From: a bacterium
Lineage (GTDB): Bacteria > Electryoneota > B3-LCP
Assembly: GCA_026394195.1 (NCBI GenBank)
Contig: JAPKYS010000010.1
Coordinates: 62,001-126,000 of the forward strand
DNA: 64,000 bases
Reading direction: 5' to 3'
The notes below the pieces were generated by a model that saw only the letters and a list, made by a program, of their open reading frames with translations, was not told where the DNA came from and searched no databases. Shown here in pieces: positions 26,474-35,314 of the stretch; within the stretch, counting starts at the first letter, position 1; each line of letters starts with the position of its first letter. The position numbers were made by a program, and so were the translations under genes.

Positions 26474-27814
26474 ATGCGCGTCCTGCTCATACAATCGTAC
26501 CTTGGTCGTCGCGAACCGCCCGTGGCGCCATTGGGACTGGCAAACTTGGCAGCGTACCTCGACACCCACACAATCCGAATTTTTGATCCAAACGTCCACA
26601 TCAATCCCACCATCGATACCTTCGCAGTAATCGAAGAATACAGGCCCGATTTTATTGGGATTTCACTTCGTAATATCGACACCACAAATTACCGCGATCC
26701 TTTCTTCTACTTCGAGCATTTCCAACGATTTGTTCGTGATCTGAAAGAAAACGTACACCGGATACCGATTGGGGTCGGCGGCAGTGGCTTCTCCCTATTC
26801 CCACGACAAGTAATGGAACGGGTACCTGAAATTGAATTGGGATTTTTCCTCGAGGCGGAGGTGGCTCTTGATACTTATCTACGTAAGGGAGAGGCTATCG
26901 CCAATATCCCCGGTATCTACTACAGAGAAGCCGGCAAGATCGCATTTTCAGGTCCTCCGAAACGGTTAGATTTTACTCAGATTCGTTCTCCCGCCTGGGA
27001 TTTAGTTGAATTACCCAAGTACGTCCGCTGGGCTGATCGTGACGCAGTGGGAGTGGAAACCAAGCGTGGCTGTGCACTGGCTTGCAGCTACTGCACTTAC
27101 CCACTTCTGAGTGGACCTGAACTCCGACTCAAATCCCCAGACAGAGTGATTGAAGAAATAGCTGTACTCATCGAACGTTACCAGCTTCCTCGGATTTTTT
27201 TCTGTGACCCCATTTTCAATCACCCGCAACAGCATGCCGAAGCCATCTGTCATGCAATTTTAAACAGGGGGCTGAAGATTCGCTGGGGAGCTTACCACCA
27301 GGATCGCAGCCTGACACCTGAATATGTCAATTTGGCTCGCCAGGCGGGCTGCGATGAATTTTTTTTATCACCCGACGCTGCTACTCAACAAACTTTGCAA
27401 TTACTCAACAAAACGACTACGGTGGAATCGCTGAGCCGTTCACTTGATATTTTCACACAAAATCGCCAGACGCGAGTTTCTTACAATTTTTTTATAGCTG
27501 TGCCGGGATCAGGTTGGAAGGATCTCGCGGCAGCAGTATACTTTTTAGTCAAAGCCAAATTTAAATTGGGTCGACGTCTCTTCCGATGGAAACTCAGTTA
27601 TATGCGCTTTGAGCCCGGCACAACTCTGACTCGACAGTTTTTCAATAGAAACCGCCAAGAGGATGCGCTATTACCCCAAAAACAAAGCGAGCTGAAGAAT
27701 CTCTTTTTCCGAAAGGGAAATTCGATATTTTTAAATATTCTGCTCTTATTGCATTTTTATCGTGGACTTTGGTTCGGACGGAGGAATACGGTAGCCGGGG
27801 AGTGTGAACAATGA
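26474..27814 (+). CDS. B12-binding-domain radical SAM protein (operon gene 1)
   Basis: 446 residues. The N-terminus (MRVLLIQSYLGRREPPVAPL, LGLANLAAYL) and PIGVGGSGFSLFPRQVM are a cobalamin-binding-type Rossmann region. The radical SAM cluster is C200-x3-C204-x2-C207 (KRGCALACSYC), followed by the GCDEFFLSPDAATQQTLQLL stretch. The C-terminal part is rich in Arg/Lys and hydrophobics (NILLLLHFYRGLWFG), so it may be membrane-associated. The class includes C-methylases and ring-forming enzymes; methyl transfer to an unreactive carbon is plausible. Its stop overlaps the next start by 4 bases (ATGA), the first of a chain of couplings. Confidence 0.85.
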   Translation: MRVLLIQSYLGRREPPVAPLGLANLAAYLDTHTIRIFDPNVHINPTIDTFAVIEEYRPDFIGISLRNIDTTNYRDPFFYFEHFQRFVRDLKENVHRIPIGVGGSGFSLFPRQVMERVPEIELGFFLEAEVALDTYLRKGEAIANIPGIYYREAGKIAFSGPPKRLDFTQIRSPAWDLVELPKYVRWADRDAVGVETKRGCALACSYCTYPLLSGPELRLKSPDRVIEEIAVLIERYQLPRIFFCDPIFNHPQQHAEAICHAILNRGLKIRWGAYHQDRSLTPEYVNLARQAGCDEFFLSPDAATQQTLQLLNKTTTVESLSRSLDIFTQNRQTRVSYNFFIAVPGSGWKDLAAAVYFLVKAKFKLGRRLFRWKLSYMRFEPGTTLTRQFFNRNRQEDALLPQKQSELKNLFFRKGNSIFLNILLLLHFYRGLWFGRRNTVAGECEQ

Positions 27815-30027
27815 GGCATGGCTACCGTTGGCGAGATGGTGATATCGATATCATCCGCTCCGTATGTTGGTCGCCTCCAGGTTGTCATGGCGGATGTGGT
27901 GTGCTTCTCAAGGTTCAGGATCGCCAGTTAATTGGAGTTCGAGGTGACCCCGAAAATCGCTTCAACGCTGGGCGTCTATGTCCGCGAGGAAAATGCATCG
28001 TTGAAGCGGTATACCATCCTCAGAGATTACTTCACCCATTAATTCGGGACGGACAGCGCGGTGAAAACCACTGGCGCCGAACCAGCTTCGCTGAAGCAGC
28101 CGATTTGATTGCCGGTAAGTTTTTAAAAATTAAGCGCTCATTTGGGGCGGAATCGATCATCTTCTGTAAGGGTACCGCGTTAGACGTCGGCGCTTGGCTA
28201 CCGCGTTTAGCATATGCTTTTGGTAGTCCCAACTACTTTGGTTTTGGTCCCGGAAATGGTAATGCCTGTTATCGTCCCCGGGTAGCGCTCTCCACCGTTG
28301 TCATGGGAAGTCTGCCTCTACCCGATCTGGGTCAGTTTGAAACCCCTGCGCAGCAATATCGACGACCGGGCTGTATTTTAGTGTGGGGGGCTAATCCGAT
28401 TAACTCCAATCCAGATGGGTTGCATGGTAGTTGGGTGCTTGATCGTTTAAAGGATGGCACGGGATTAGTCGTTGTCGATCCGCAAAAAACCGGGATTGCT
28501 GAGCAGGCTCAACATTGGCTGCGTCTGCTTCCCGGTACTGATGGCGCTCTGGCTTTGGGGTTAATCCGAGAACTATTCCATTCAAACCTTATCGACGAGG
28601 TCTTTTGTCGGGATTGGGTGTTGGGGTTACAGGAACTGCGACTTGCAGCTGAGCCTTATAACCCAGAGCGTACTGCTGCCCAGACTGGTGTAGCCCCTGC
28701 TGATGTTATTAAAGCAGCTCGCTTTCTGGGACATTCCAATCCGCTGGCTTTGGTCTGGGGTGTTGCCGTAGATATGAACCCTGGATGTTTGGGAACTATT
28801 CATGGACTCCTGGCGCTTGCAGCCCTGACTGGAAGTATCGAAGTTCCCGGTGGTATGGTACTGCAAAGTGATCCGTTTAACGTCCGACGTCGTGGCGATT
28901 CCGCAACAAATTTTTCTGAAGTCATTACCAGACGGATCGGTGCTGATCGCTATCCTTTAATCGAGATCGGCAACCCTTATGGTCAGCCCGATATATTGCT
29001 GGATCAGATGGAGTCCAACCAACCCTATCCCATCAAAGCTGCCTGGCTCCAGGGAACGGGCATAGTACCCTCTTCCTTTGCTGATCCGGAGCGGGTGCTG
29101 CGTCTGTTTGACCAACTCGAATTCATTGTGACGATTGACACTTTTCTAACCCCAACAGCTGTCGCCCTTGCGGATGTGATTTTACCGGCAGCCATGTATC
29201 CGGAAAAGGATAGCCTCTTTGTGCATTTCTCACAATTGGGAGCGATAAATAAGGCAGTCGAACCACAGGGAGAATGTCAGGCTGACGCCGAAATCGTGCT
29301 TCAGTTGGGTCGCCGAATCGCTCCGCAGCACTTCCCCTGGATAAACGCTCGAGAGTGGATTGAAGATCGCCTCCGACCTTCAGGTTTAACATTCGCAGAA
29401 TTACAACAGCGAGGATCCTTGGTAGCGCCCCTGACCTACCAAAAACATGAAAGGGGGATGTTGCGCCCAGATGGGAAGCCAGGCTTTGCCACCCTTTCCG
29501 GAAAAATTGAACTGGATTCCTCCCTGTTGCGGGAATTGGGATTAATGTCAACGGCTCATTATCATGATTGCAAAAGTGAGTACCGTCAACAATATGGGAT
29601 CAAAGATTTTCCTTATTTACTGACCAGTGGAACTCGACGACCCTATTATTTTGGCGCTGAGCACCGCAATATCCCTTCCTTGCGGCGCAGACAGCCGGAG
29701 CCTTGGGTAGAGATGAATCATGATACCGCAATTCAAGCTGGAATTGAAAATGATGATTTAGTACGTATCTTTAGTCCCTTCGGCAGTTGTACTATGAAAG
29801 CAAGGATAAGCGAGCGGTTTCCCGCGGGTGTTGTGCACTGCGATAGTGGGTGGTGGTATCCTGAGCAGGAGGCTGCTAAACCCGAACTTTTTGGATTTCG
29901 TCGCAGCAATGTCAATGCTCTGCTACCTTCTGGGTTGCAAGGACCGGGTGGTTTCGGTTATCCCTTCCGGTGTTTTGTTTGCAACGTTCAGAAAGTTGAT
30001 GTAGTGGATAACAAAGATGCGAATTGA
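27811..30027 (+). CDS. Molybdopterin (bis-MGD) oxidoreductase, DMSO-reductase family (operon gene 2)
   Basis: 738 residues. The N-terminal [4Fe-4S] site is C19-x5-C25-x3-C29-x27-C57 (VCWSPPGCHGGCGV ... GRLCPRGK); the first gap is longer than the usual x2. This CWSxPGCHGGCG form recalls acetylene-hydratase-related and other uncharacterised members. C153 (GNGNACYRP) is placed like a molybdenum/tungsten ligand. Further hallmarks are LVWGANPINSNPDG, LPGTDGALALGLI, the VALADVILPAAMYPEKD region and a C-terminal molydop-binding domain (MNHDTAIQAGIENDDLVRIF). No Tat signal and no electron-transfer subunit are encoded, so it should be a cytoplasmic, single-subunit enzyme. In this operon it may hydrate, hydroxylate or reduce a biosynthetic intermediate. 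Confidence 0.9.
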   Translation: MRHGYRWRDGDIDIIRSVCWSPPGCHGGCGVLLKVQDRQLIGVRGDPENRFNAGRLCPRGKCIVEAVYHPQRLLHPLIRDGQRGENHWRRTSFAEAADLIAGKFLKIKRSFGAESIIFCKGTALDVGAWLPRLAYAFGSPNYFGFGPGNGNACYRPRVALSTVVMGSLPLPDLGQFETPAQQYRRPGCILVWGANPINSNPDGLHGSWVLDRLKDGTGLVVVDPQKTGIAEQAQHWLRLLPGTDGALALGLIRELFHSNLIDEVFCRDWVLGLQELRLAAEPYNPERTAAQTGVAPADVIKAARFLGHSNPLALVWGVAVDMNPGCLGTIHGLLALAALTGSIEVPGGMVLQSDPFNVRRRGDSATNFSEVITRRIGADRYPLIEIGNPYGQPDILLDQMESNQPYPIKAAWLQGTGIVPSSFADPERVLRLFDQLEFIVTIDTFLTPTAVALADVILPAAMYPEKDSLFVHFSQLGAINKAVEPQGECQADAEIVLQLGRRIAPQHFPWINAREWIEDRLRPSGLTFAELQQRGSLVAPLTYQKHERGMLRPDGKPGFATLSGKIELDSSLLRELGLMSTAHYHDCKSEYRQQYGIKDFPYLLTSGTRRPYYFGAEHRNIPSLRRRQPEPWVEMNHDTAIQAGIENDDLVRIFSPFGSCTMKARISERFPAGVVHCDSGWWYPEQEAAKPELFGFRRSNVNALLPSGLQGPGGFGYPFRCFVCNVQKVDVVDNKDAN

Positions 30028-30037
30028 GTAGCCCCCA

Positions 30038-30829
30038 ATGGACGATTACTGCCAACATATCTCCGGTCGAATCGGGTTCCGATTATCAGGATTCCGAAGA
30101 TACCGTTTACGAACGGCTCTGGAGATTCTCAGAAATTTAAACTACAACGGGGTCGAACTCTGCCTCGAACACGGAGAACTTGACCCAAAGGCATCCGGGA
30201 CGCTCGATTCAGCAACTCTAAATAACTATTTAATGGAAAACAAATTAACTGCCACCGCGGTCAGCTTTCATGGCAAATTGGCAGGCTGGGAAGAGAAACG
30301 ATATAAATGCGAGGCTGGATTGGAGTTGGCACACGAACTCGGGGTTCAAACCTTTATCTCCGGATCGATTCAAAGTCATGATTCGGATAGCTTTTTAGAG
30401 ATGTGCCGTTTCACTGAAGCGATGTGTCATCGTGCGGAAAAACTCGACTGCTGCTTCGCGGTGGAACCGGAACCGAATACCGTTATCGCTGACTTCCAAG
30501 CTATGGAACGTTTATTCCAAGCGGTGGGATCACCCCGACTAAAGGTCAACTTTGACGTCGGTCACGCTTTTTTAACAGAATCCAACCTCTGCGATAATAT
30601 CATCCACTGGGGCAGCCGGATTGTGCATACCCATGTGGAAGATATCCGAGGTAAGAACCACCGACATCTGCTCCCTGGTGAGGGCGATCTGGATTTTAAA
30701 ATGGTACTCGATGCTTTCATTAAAATCAAATATTCAGGATTTTACACCTTGGACCTGTTCGATATAGCGATGCAACCGAAGTACTACGCTCGAATTGGAC
30801 ATGAAGCGCTTATTCGCTGGGTCGAATAA
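30038..30829 (+). CDS. Sugar phosphate isomerase/epimerase-like TIM barrel (operon gene 3)
   Basis: 263 residues of the xylose-isomerase-like (AP endonuclease 2) TIM-barrel family. Metal-ligand positions are recognisable: Glu in FAVEPEPNTV, Asp/His in VNFDVGHAFL, His in IVHTHVEDIRG and Glu in LLPGEGDLDF. Members isomerise or epimerise sugars, inositol-type ketones or hydroxypyruvate. It lies 10 bases after the molybdoenzyme and its last base is the first base of the next gene's start codon, so it belongs to the same transcript. It could shape a sugar- or polyol-derived precursor. Confidence 0.85.
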   Translation: MDDYCQHISGRIGFRLSGFRRYRLRTALEILRNLNYNGVELCLEHGELDPKASGTLDSATLNNYLMENKLTATAVSFHGKLAGWEEKRYKCEAGLELAHELGVQTFISGSIQSHDSDSFLEMCRFTEAMCHRAEKLDCCFAVEPEPNTVIADFQAMERLFQAVGSPRLKVNFDVGHAFLTESNLCDNIIHWGSRIVHTHVEDIRGKNHRHLLPGEGDLDFKMVLDAFIKIKYSGFYTLDLFDIAMQPKYYARIGHEALIRWVE

Positions 30830-31854
30830 TGAGAAACGACAACGGATCATCAAGGTTTACGTTTGGCATTGGTTTGACAGATAAATGCAACACCAACTGC
30901 CCGCACTGTTATTCACGAGCTGGTAATCAGCAAAACGATTTAGATTATGATCAGATCATCGGGTTGGTGAATGCGTTACCGGTGCACAGCTTGAATTTCG
31001 GGACGGGGGAGAGCATTCTTTACCCTCGTTTTTTCGAGCTAATACGTGAATTATCAGATCGCAAAATCAAAATGGCATTGACGACCAACGGATTCACGGT
31101 GCAAGAACTATCCGAATCAGACTTGTATCGTTTCCATGATATTGATTTTTCCCTCGATTTTCCGGAAAAAGCGACGAATGATCCCTGGCGTGGAACCGGA
31201 TCGTTCGAGTGTGTCATGGATGGAATTGCCCGCTGCCGCCAGCTCGGGATTGAAGCGAGTTTGGTAAGCTGTCTTATGCAGCATAATTCCGCTGTAATGG
31301 GTAAACTGGCAGAGCTGGCTTGCAAGTTAGGTATTAACCTGCGGGTTAACATCTATAAACCAGTAAATAGTAATCAGTATAAACCAACTTATAACCAATT
31401 TTGGGCTGCTATTGCCGATATGGCGAGCACAGCTCACATCACGGCTTGTTCAGAGCCGATTATCAATGCCGCCATCGGTCATTTAGCCAATCAACCGGGA
31501 GCCCCATGCGGACAAAATAGTTTTCGTATCCATTCTGATGGTAAGGTGATGGGGTGCGTCTACCTGAAACAAAGCTCTGTAACTATTGATCAACTTATCG
31601 ATGATTTCCTTACCAGCAGGGAGACCATAGTCGAATCATTAAATCTTGCCCTACCGGCAGTTTGCAAAGATTGTGATTATTTAAAAGCCTGCGCCGGCGG
31701 CTGCACAGCTCGTAGATTACTGGGTAAACCCGATGAACCGGATGAGTATTGTTTCGTAGTGCGCGGGGATCAACCTAAGATTTCTGCTAAATGGGATAAA
31801 AGTCATAATTTAGTGCATGAGAATTACCTATGTACGATGATTTTTTCCGCCTAA
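30829..31854 (+). CDS. Radical SAM/SPASM protein (operon gene 4)
   Basis: 341 residues. The SAM-cluster motif C20-x3-C24-x2-C27 (DKCNTNCPHC) lies near the N-terminus. Radical SAM features FGTGESILYP (in place of the usual GGEP) and DFSLDFPEKA follow. The C-terminal SPASM domain has CGQNSFRIHSDGKVMGC and then VCKDCDYLKACAGGCTARRL with a late Cys, enough to bind auxiliary [4Fe-4S] clusters. SPASM enzymes modify peptides (RiPP maturases) or carbohydrates. Its 3' end overlaps the next gene by 25 bases. Confidence 0.88.
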   Translation: MRNDNGSSRFTFGIGLTDKCNTNCPHCYSRAGNQQNDLDYDQIIGLVNALPVHSLNFGTGESILYPRFFELIRELSDRKIKMALTTNGFTVQELSESDLYRFHDIDFSLDFPEKATNDPWRGTGSFECVMDGIARCRQLGIEASLVSCLMQHNSAVMGKLAELACKLGINLRVNIYKPVNSNQYKPTYNQFWAAIADMASTAHITACSEPIINAAIGHLANQPGAPCGQNSFRIHSDGKVMGCVYLKQSSVTIDQLIDDFLTSRETIVESLNLALPAVCKDCDYLKACAGGCTARRLLGKPDEPDEYCFVVRGDQPKISAKWDKSHNLVHENYLCTMIFSA

Positions 31855-33329
31855 GCGACTCGAAATTAACGGACAAATTGCATTTTCTTAAACAACTCCA
31901 GAAAATGCAATGGTCTGAAACACTATGGGCTTCCCAGCGTGGGGATTGGATTGTTCTCTATCGCCCGTTGAACCTGGGACTAGTTTATATGCGTAAAGAT
32001 TGGATTAAAGCCTTGTCGGACGGCGTAAAGGTCATGCCTGAAGACCTCGTCGTAAGGTTGTGCTCTGAGCGGATTCTGCAACCTGTAGTTAGTGATTGGG
32101 ATGACGTAGATCATCGGGCTCTGGTCGAGATTGCTCGCAGTGGGACTTTTCGATTCATCTGTATCCTACCCACGAATGAATGCGTTTTGAGCTGTCGGTA
32201 TTGCCATCAACGTACTGGTCGGGGTTTAGGTCAGACCATGACTCGTGACGAAATAATTAAAGGTTTGCAACTCTCCGCCCTCCTCTGCACCAACCTGATG
32301 AAACCGGTGGACATTCTAATTTATGGCGGTGAGCCCCTGCTTGCCTTTCCTCTGACTGAGGAAATCTTACGACTGACCCGTTCTGAGCTACTCTTCGGCC
32401 AGAAAGAGGTGCGAATCTGCTTCACCACCTCAGGTGTGGGGATGACATCACACCATGCCAAAGTACTGGCGCAGAATGACGTATTCGTTATTCTCTCTAT
32501 AGATGGTCTGGCTGAAGTGAATGATAAAGTAAGGGTCGGAGCCGGCATCAGCGCATTTAAAGCGGTTGAACAGGCTTATTTTTTGTTACGAGAGCTGGGT
32601 TGTCGGGTAGGATTGTCGGTCACCTTAGGTAAGCATAATACAGCCGACTTCGCTTATCAAGTCGGGTCGCTTCTGGAGCGTTTTCCTCCTGACGACGTCG
32701 GCTTAAACGCTTTTCTTCACCCCTGCAGCAAAAAGATGAATCCCTACCAGGTTTCCGCTGAATCGGCATTGCCGGCGCTGATATCCGGTTGGGCAGTGGC
32801 TCAGCGCCATGGGGTTTATGCAGAACAACCTTTACGGCGTTTGCGACCGTTTGTTTTCCGAAATCCACTTTTGAAAGATTGTTCTTCACCTGGTGAGCGA
32901 TTAGTGTTAGCGCCGGGTGGAGTAATCGGATTTTGTGATTCCTGCTTTCCTGATCGGAGTTGGTTTTATCCCTATGCAGATTTCCCATCTGAAGATCACC
33001 CTGACTATCAACTTTGGGCGAGTCTATCTTCGCCTGAAATTCCCCAATGCAGCCAATGCCCCGCAATGACCGTTTGCGGAGGAGCCTGCCGCTACGATGC
33101 CTATCGAGCTTCAGGATGCTTGGATGGTGTGGATCCTCGCCGTTGTAGTTTTGAGCGATCCTTCCTGAACTGGATGATCTGGGAGCTGTTCAATAAAATA
33201 GAAGATAAAACTGAGCCTTGGCTCTTCCCGGAAGATGGAATTCGCCGAGTACTCATTGATCATATACCATTAGCCTCTCGAAATCAACCTTTCACAGCGG
33301 GCAGCTTTTCGCAGGGGAGAATGGCATGA
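31830..33329 (+). CDS. Radical SAM/SPASM protein with an RRE-like N-terminus (operon gene 5)
   Basis: 499 residues. The first 100 residues (DWIVLYRPLNLGLVYMRKDW, LSDG, then a helix ending near ERILQPV) look like the small winged-helix peptide-binding domain (PqqD/RRE type) often fused to peptide-modifying radical SAM enzymes. The SAM cluster is C118-x3-C122-x2-C125 (NECVLSCRYC), followed by LIYGGEPLL. The SPASM region carries GVIGFCDSC and CSQCPAMTVCGGACRYDAY with CSFERSFLNWMIWELF at its end. The IWEL tail recurs in the next protein. The two share a 4-base ATGA overlap and may work as a pair. No precursor peptide is visible in the operon. Confidence 0.88.
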   Translation: MYDDFFRLSDSKLTDKLHFLKQLQKMQWSETLWASQRGDWIVLYRPLNLGLVYMRKDWIKALSDGVKVMPEDLVVRLCSERILQPVVSDWDDVDHRALVEIARSGTFRFICILPTNECVLSCRYCHQRTGRGLGQTMTRDEIIKGLQLSALLCTNLMKPVDILIYGGEPLLAFPLTEEILRLTRSELLFGQKEVRICFTTSGVGMTSHHAKVLAQNDVFVILSIDGLAEVNDKVRVGAGISAFKAVEQAYFLLRELGCRVGLSVTLGKHNTADFAYQVGSLLERFPPDDVGLNAFLHPCSKKMNPYQVSAESALPALISGWAVAQRHGVYAEQPLRRLRPFVFRNPLLKDCSSPGERLVLAPGGVIGFCDSCFPDRSWFYPYADFPSEDHPDYQLWASLSSPEIPQCSQCPAMTVCGGACRYDAYRASGCLDGVDPRRCSFERSFLNWMIWELFNKIEDKTEPWLFPEDGIRRVLIDHIPLASRNQPFTAGSFSQGRMA

Positions 33330-34558
33330 CCGCGGTTTTTCATGCAAAAGAGAGGTATTTTCTATTTCGTCATGGAGAGTTCATCTGCCGTTATGGAATG
33401 TACGGGATGACCCGGGAATATTACTCGATCGATCACACCTTACCACCTGAAAAAGATGCTGAAATTGAAATTCCAATTTCCGCGCCTCGAGTTCGGACGA
33501 TGCAAGCAGTGATCACTTCAGAATGTAATCTTCACTGCCACTATTGTTCGTTTTCGGCTAATGCTCCGATACTGAACAGCCGGAAAATGAGCCGGGCAGA
33601 AATCGAAGCTCTCTGCAGAGAATTCAATTCCGAGATGGGAGCGGACGGCTTACTGTTGATTACCGGAGGCGAACCGGAATTGTACCGCGAGGCGGTCGAT
33701 TTCCTGGTTGAAAATATCGTTGGTAAGATTATTATGTTTACCAACGGCACCCGGACTGAGCCTGATCGTTTGCGATATTATCGGGATCACAGTGTGGGGG
33801 TATTGTTCTCTCTGGATGGTGATTTATTCGCACACAACATAGCCAGACCCGGTGCTGGTGGTTCTTACAACCGAGTAGCTCAAGCGTTGAAAGAGGCGCG
33901 TGAGCTGGGACTCGATTACGGTATTTCTGCTGTAGTTGGCGATCATAATATAGACCGTCTCCCTGAACTGGTAGAAACCATCTTCGATGAATTCCGTCCG
34001 GCCAGTCTGGGTTTAAACCTGCCCCACCATCATCATGATATTGTCTGGAATCGGATCGAAGAATATACCAATGCGCTGATCCGGATTTTTCATTTTGCTC
34101 GATCAAGAGGATTGTTCGTAGACCAGATCAATCGCCGTTTTTTACCCCTGGCATCCCGCCGCTTTCGTCTGCGTGATTGCGCTGCTCAAGGTGAGAAGCG
34201 CGTTATTTTCCCGGGTGGTATACGCACTTCATGCGTCAACGAAGCAGGTTTAAAGAACCGCCAGGTAGATTGGGGAAATCGCTTGCCTCTTACCCACGGA
34301 GAATGTCAAAACTGCTTCGCACTGGCTATTTGTGGTGGTGGGTGCATCTTCGACGGAGAAGCTATCAATGGTTCGAATTGTTTCGATGAACGTAACTGTT
34401 ATTTAACCCGAAAGCTCTTGGAATTTATGATTTGGGAGTTATGGGAGACACTTGGTGATGCAGCTAATGATTTCGAGCGAATTCAAGCAACATATGCCCC
34501 ATTGCTGAAGCGTGGAGGAGGGACCCACTTTTCGGTGGGACACGAAACGGGTGCATGA
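33326..34558 (+). CDS. Radical SAM/SPASM protein (operon gene 6)
   Basis: 410 residues. SAM cluster C67-x3-C71-x2-C74 (SECNLHCHYC), then LLITGGEPELYREA, MFTNGT and VLFSLDGD. An unusual LPHHHHDIVWNR lies where the previous paralogue has LNAFLHPCSKK. The SPASM part has RDCAAQGEKRVIFPGG, a Cys in IRTSCVNEAG, CQNCFALAICGGGCIFDGEA and a later ERNC, and it ends LLEFMIWELWETL like the upstream protein. The C-terminus has a short Gly/His tail. The enzyme is expected to be cytoplasmic and oxygen-sensitive, with an unknown peptide or small-molecule substrate. Confidence 0.88.
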   Translation: MTAVFHAKERYFLFRHGEFICRYGMYGMTREYYSIDHTLPPEKDAEIEIPISAPRVRTMQAVITSECNLHCHYCSFSANAPILNSRKMSRAEIEALCREFNSEMGADGLLLITGGEPELYREAVDFLVENIVGKIIMFTNGTRTEPDRLRYYRDHSVGVLFSLDGDLFAHNIARPGAGGSYNRVAQALKEARELGLDYGISAVVGDHNIDRLPELVETIFDEFRPASLGLNLPHHHHDIVWNRIEEYTNALIRIFHFARSRGLFVDQINRRFLPLASRRFRLRDCAAQGEKRVIFPGGIRTSCVNEAGLKNRQVDWGNRLPLTHGECQNCFALAICGGGCIFDGEAINGSNCFDERNCYLTRKLLEFMIWELWETLGDAANDFERIQATYAPLLKRGGGTHFSVGHETGA

Positions 34559-34585
34559 TGTAGTTGACACAATTCACTAAAACCT

Positions 34586-35314
34586 ATGACGGACTCGGCA
34601 GCCAATATCCGGGAGCATTGGGAAAACCAAGCATCTGAATACACGATGCGGCGGCAATGGAGTGATGCAGATGAGCGGATACTTACGCTGTTGTCAGAAA
34701 TTGCTGGTACTCGTTTGTTGGAGATCGGTATCGGACCTGGTGTGATGGCTTCAGCCGTTCAGCGCAAAGGTCTCAGTTGGCAGTACCAAGGCTTGGATTT
34801 CTCACGAAAATTCCTGTCCTTAGCCAATCAGAATCTGACGAAAAGTATTCCACTTGCTTTGGGATCCGCTGAGTTTCTTCCCTACCAGTCCGAAAGCTTC
34901 GACCTCGTGCTGGAGATGGACACCATTCACCATTTCCCTCGCGCCCTGATCCCCCGAACGGTGAAGGAAATCGTTCGGGTTCTAAAACACGACGGGAGAT
35001 TTATCAGTTTGGAAGACTGGGCTCTGCGGTTGGATGACGAACGCTCCCGCTTGATTTATGAACTGCAGTCGCGGAGATTTACCGTCGTAAATGATTGGGA
35101 ATACCACCCTTCTGAATCGGAATGGATTACGATCTTCCAGACTGCTGGGTTGGTCGTTGAATCAGTTGAAAATCCTCAGCGCTTCCTGGATATTGCTCAG
35201 TATGATAGGCTACCCAGCATTGAAGCAGCAATGGAACTTGCACGTCTGCGCCACATCTGCGGCGCTCAAATACCAAAGGTCAGTATGTCTTTATTTGTCA
35301 GCAGGAAACCCTGA
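34586..35314 (+). CDS. Class I SAM-dependent methyltransferase (operon gene 7)
   Basis: 242 residues, type 11 methyltransferase. Motif I is RLLEIGIGPGVMAS, post-I LDFSRKFLSLA, motif II/III FDLVLEMDTIHHFP with the His pair common in ubiquinone/menaquinone-type enzymes, then LKHDGRFISLEDWAL. A 27-base gap precedes it (the longest in the operon) and its stop overlaps the next ATG by one base. It probably O-, N- or C-methylates an intermediate made by the radical enzymes. Confidence 0.88.
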   Translation: MTDSAANIREHWENQASEYTMRRQWSDADERILTLLSEIAGTRLLEIGIGPGVMASAVQRKGLSWQYQGLDFSRKFLSLANQNLTKSIPLALGSAEFLPYQSESFDLVLEMDTIHHFPRALIPRTVKEIVRVLKHDGRFISLEDWALRLDDERSRLIYELQSRRFTVVNDWEYHPSESEWITIFQTAGLVVESVENPQRFLDIAQYDRLPSIEAAMELARLRHICGAQIPKVSMSLFVSRKP

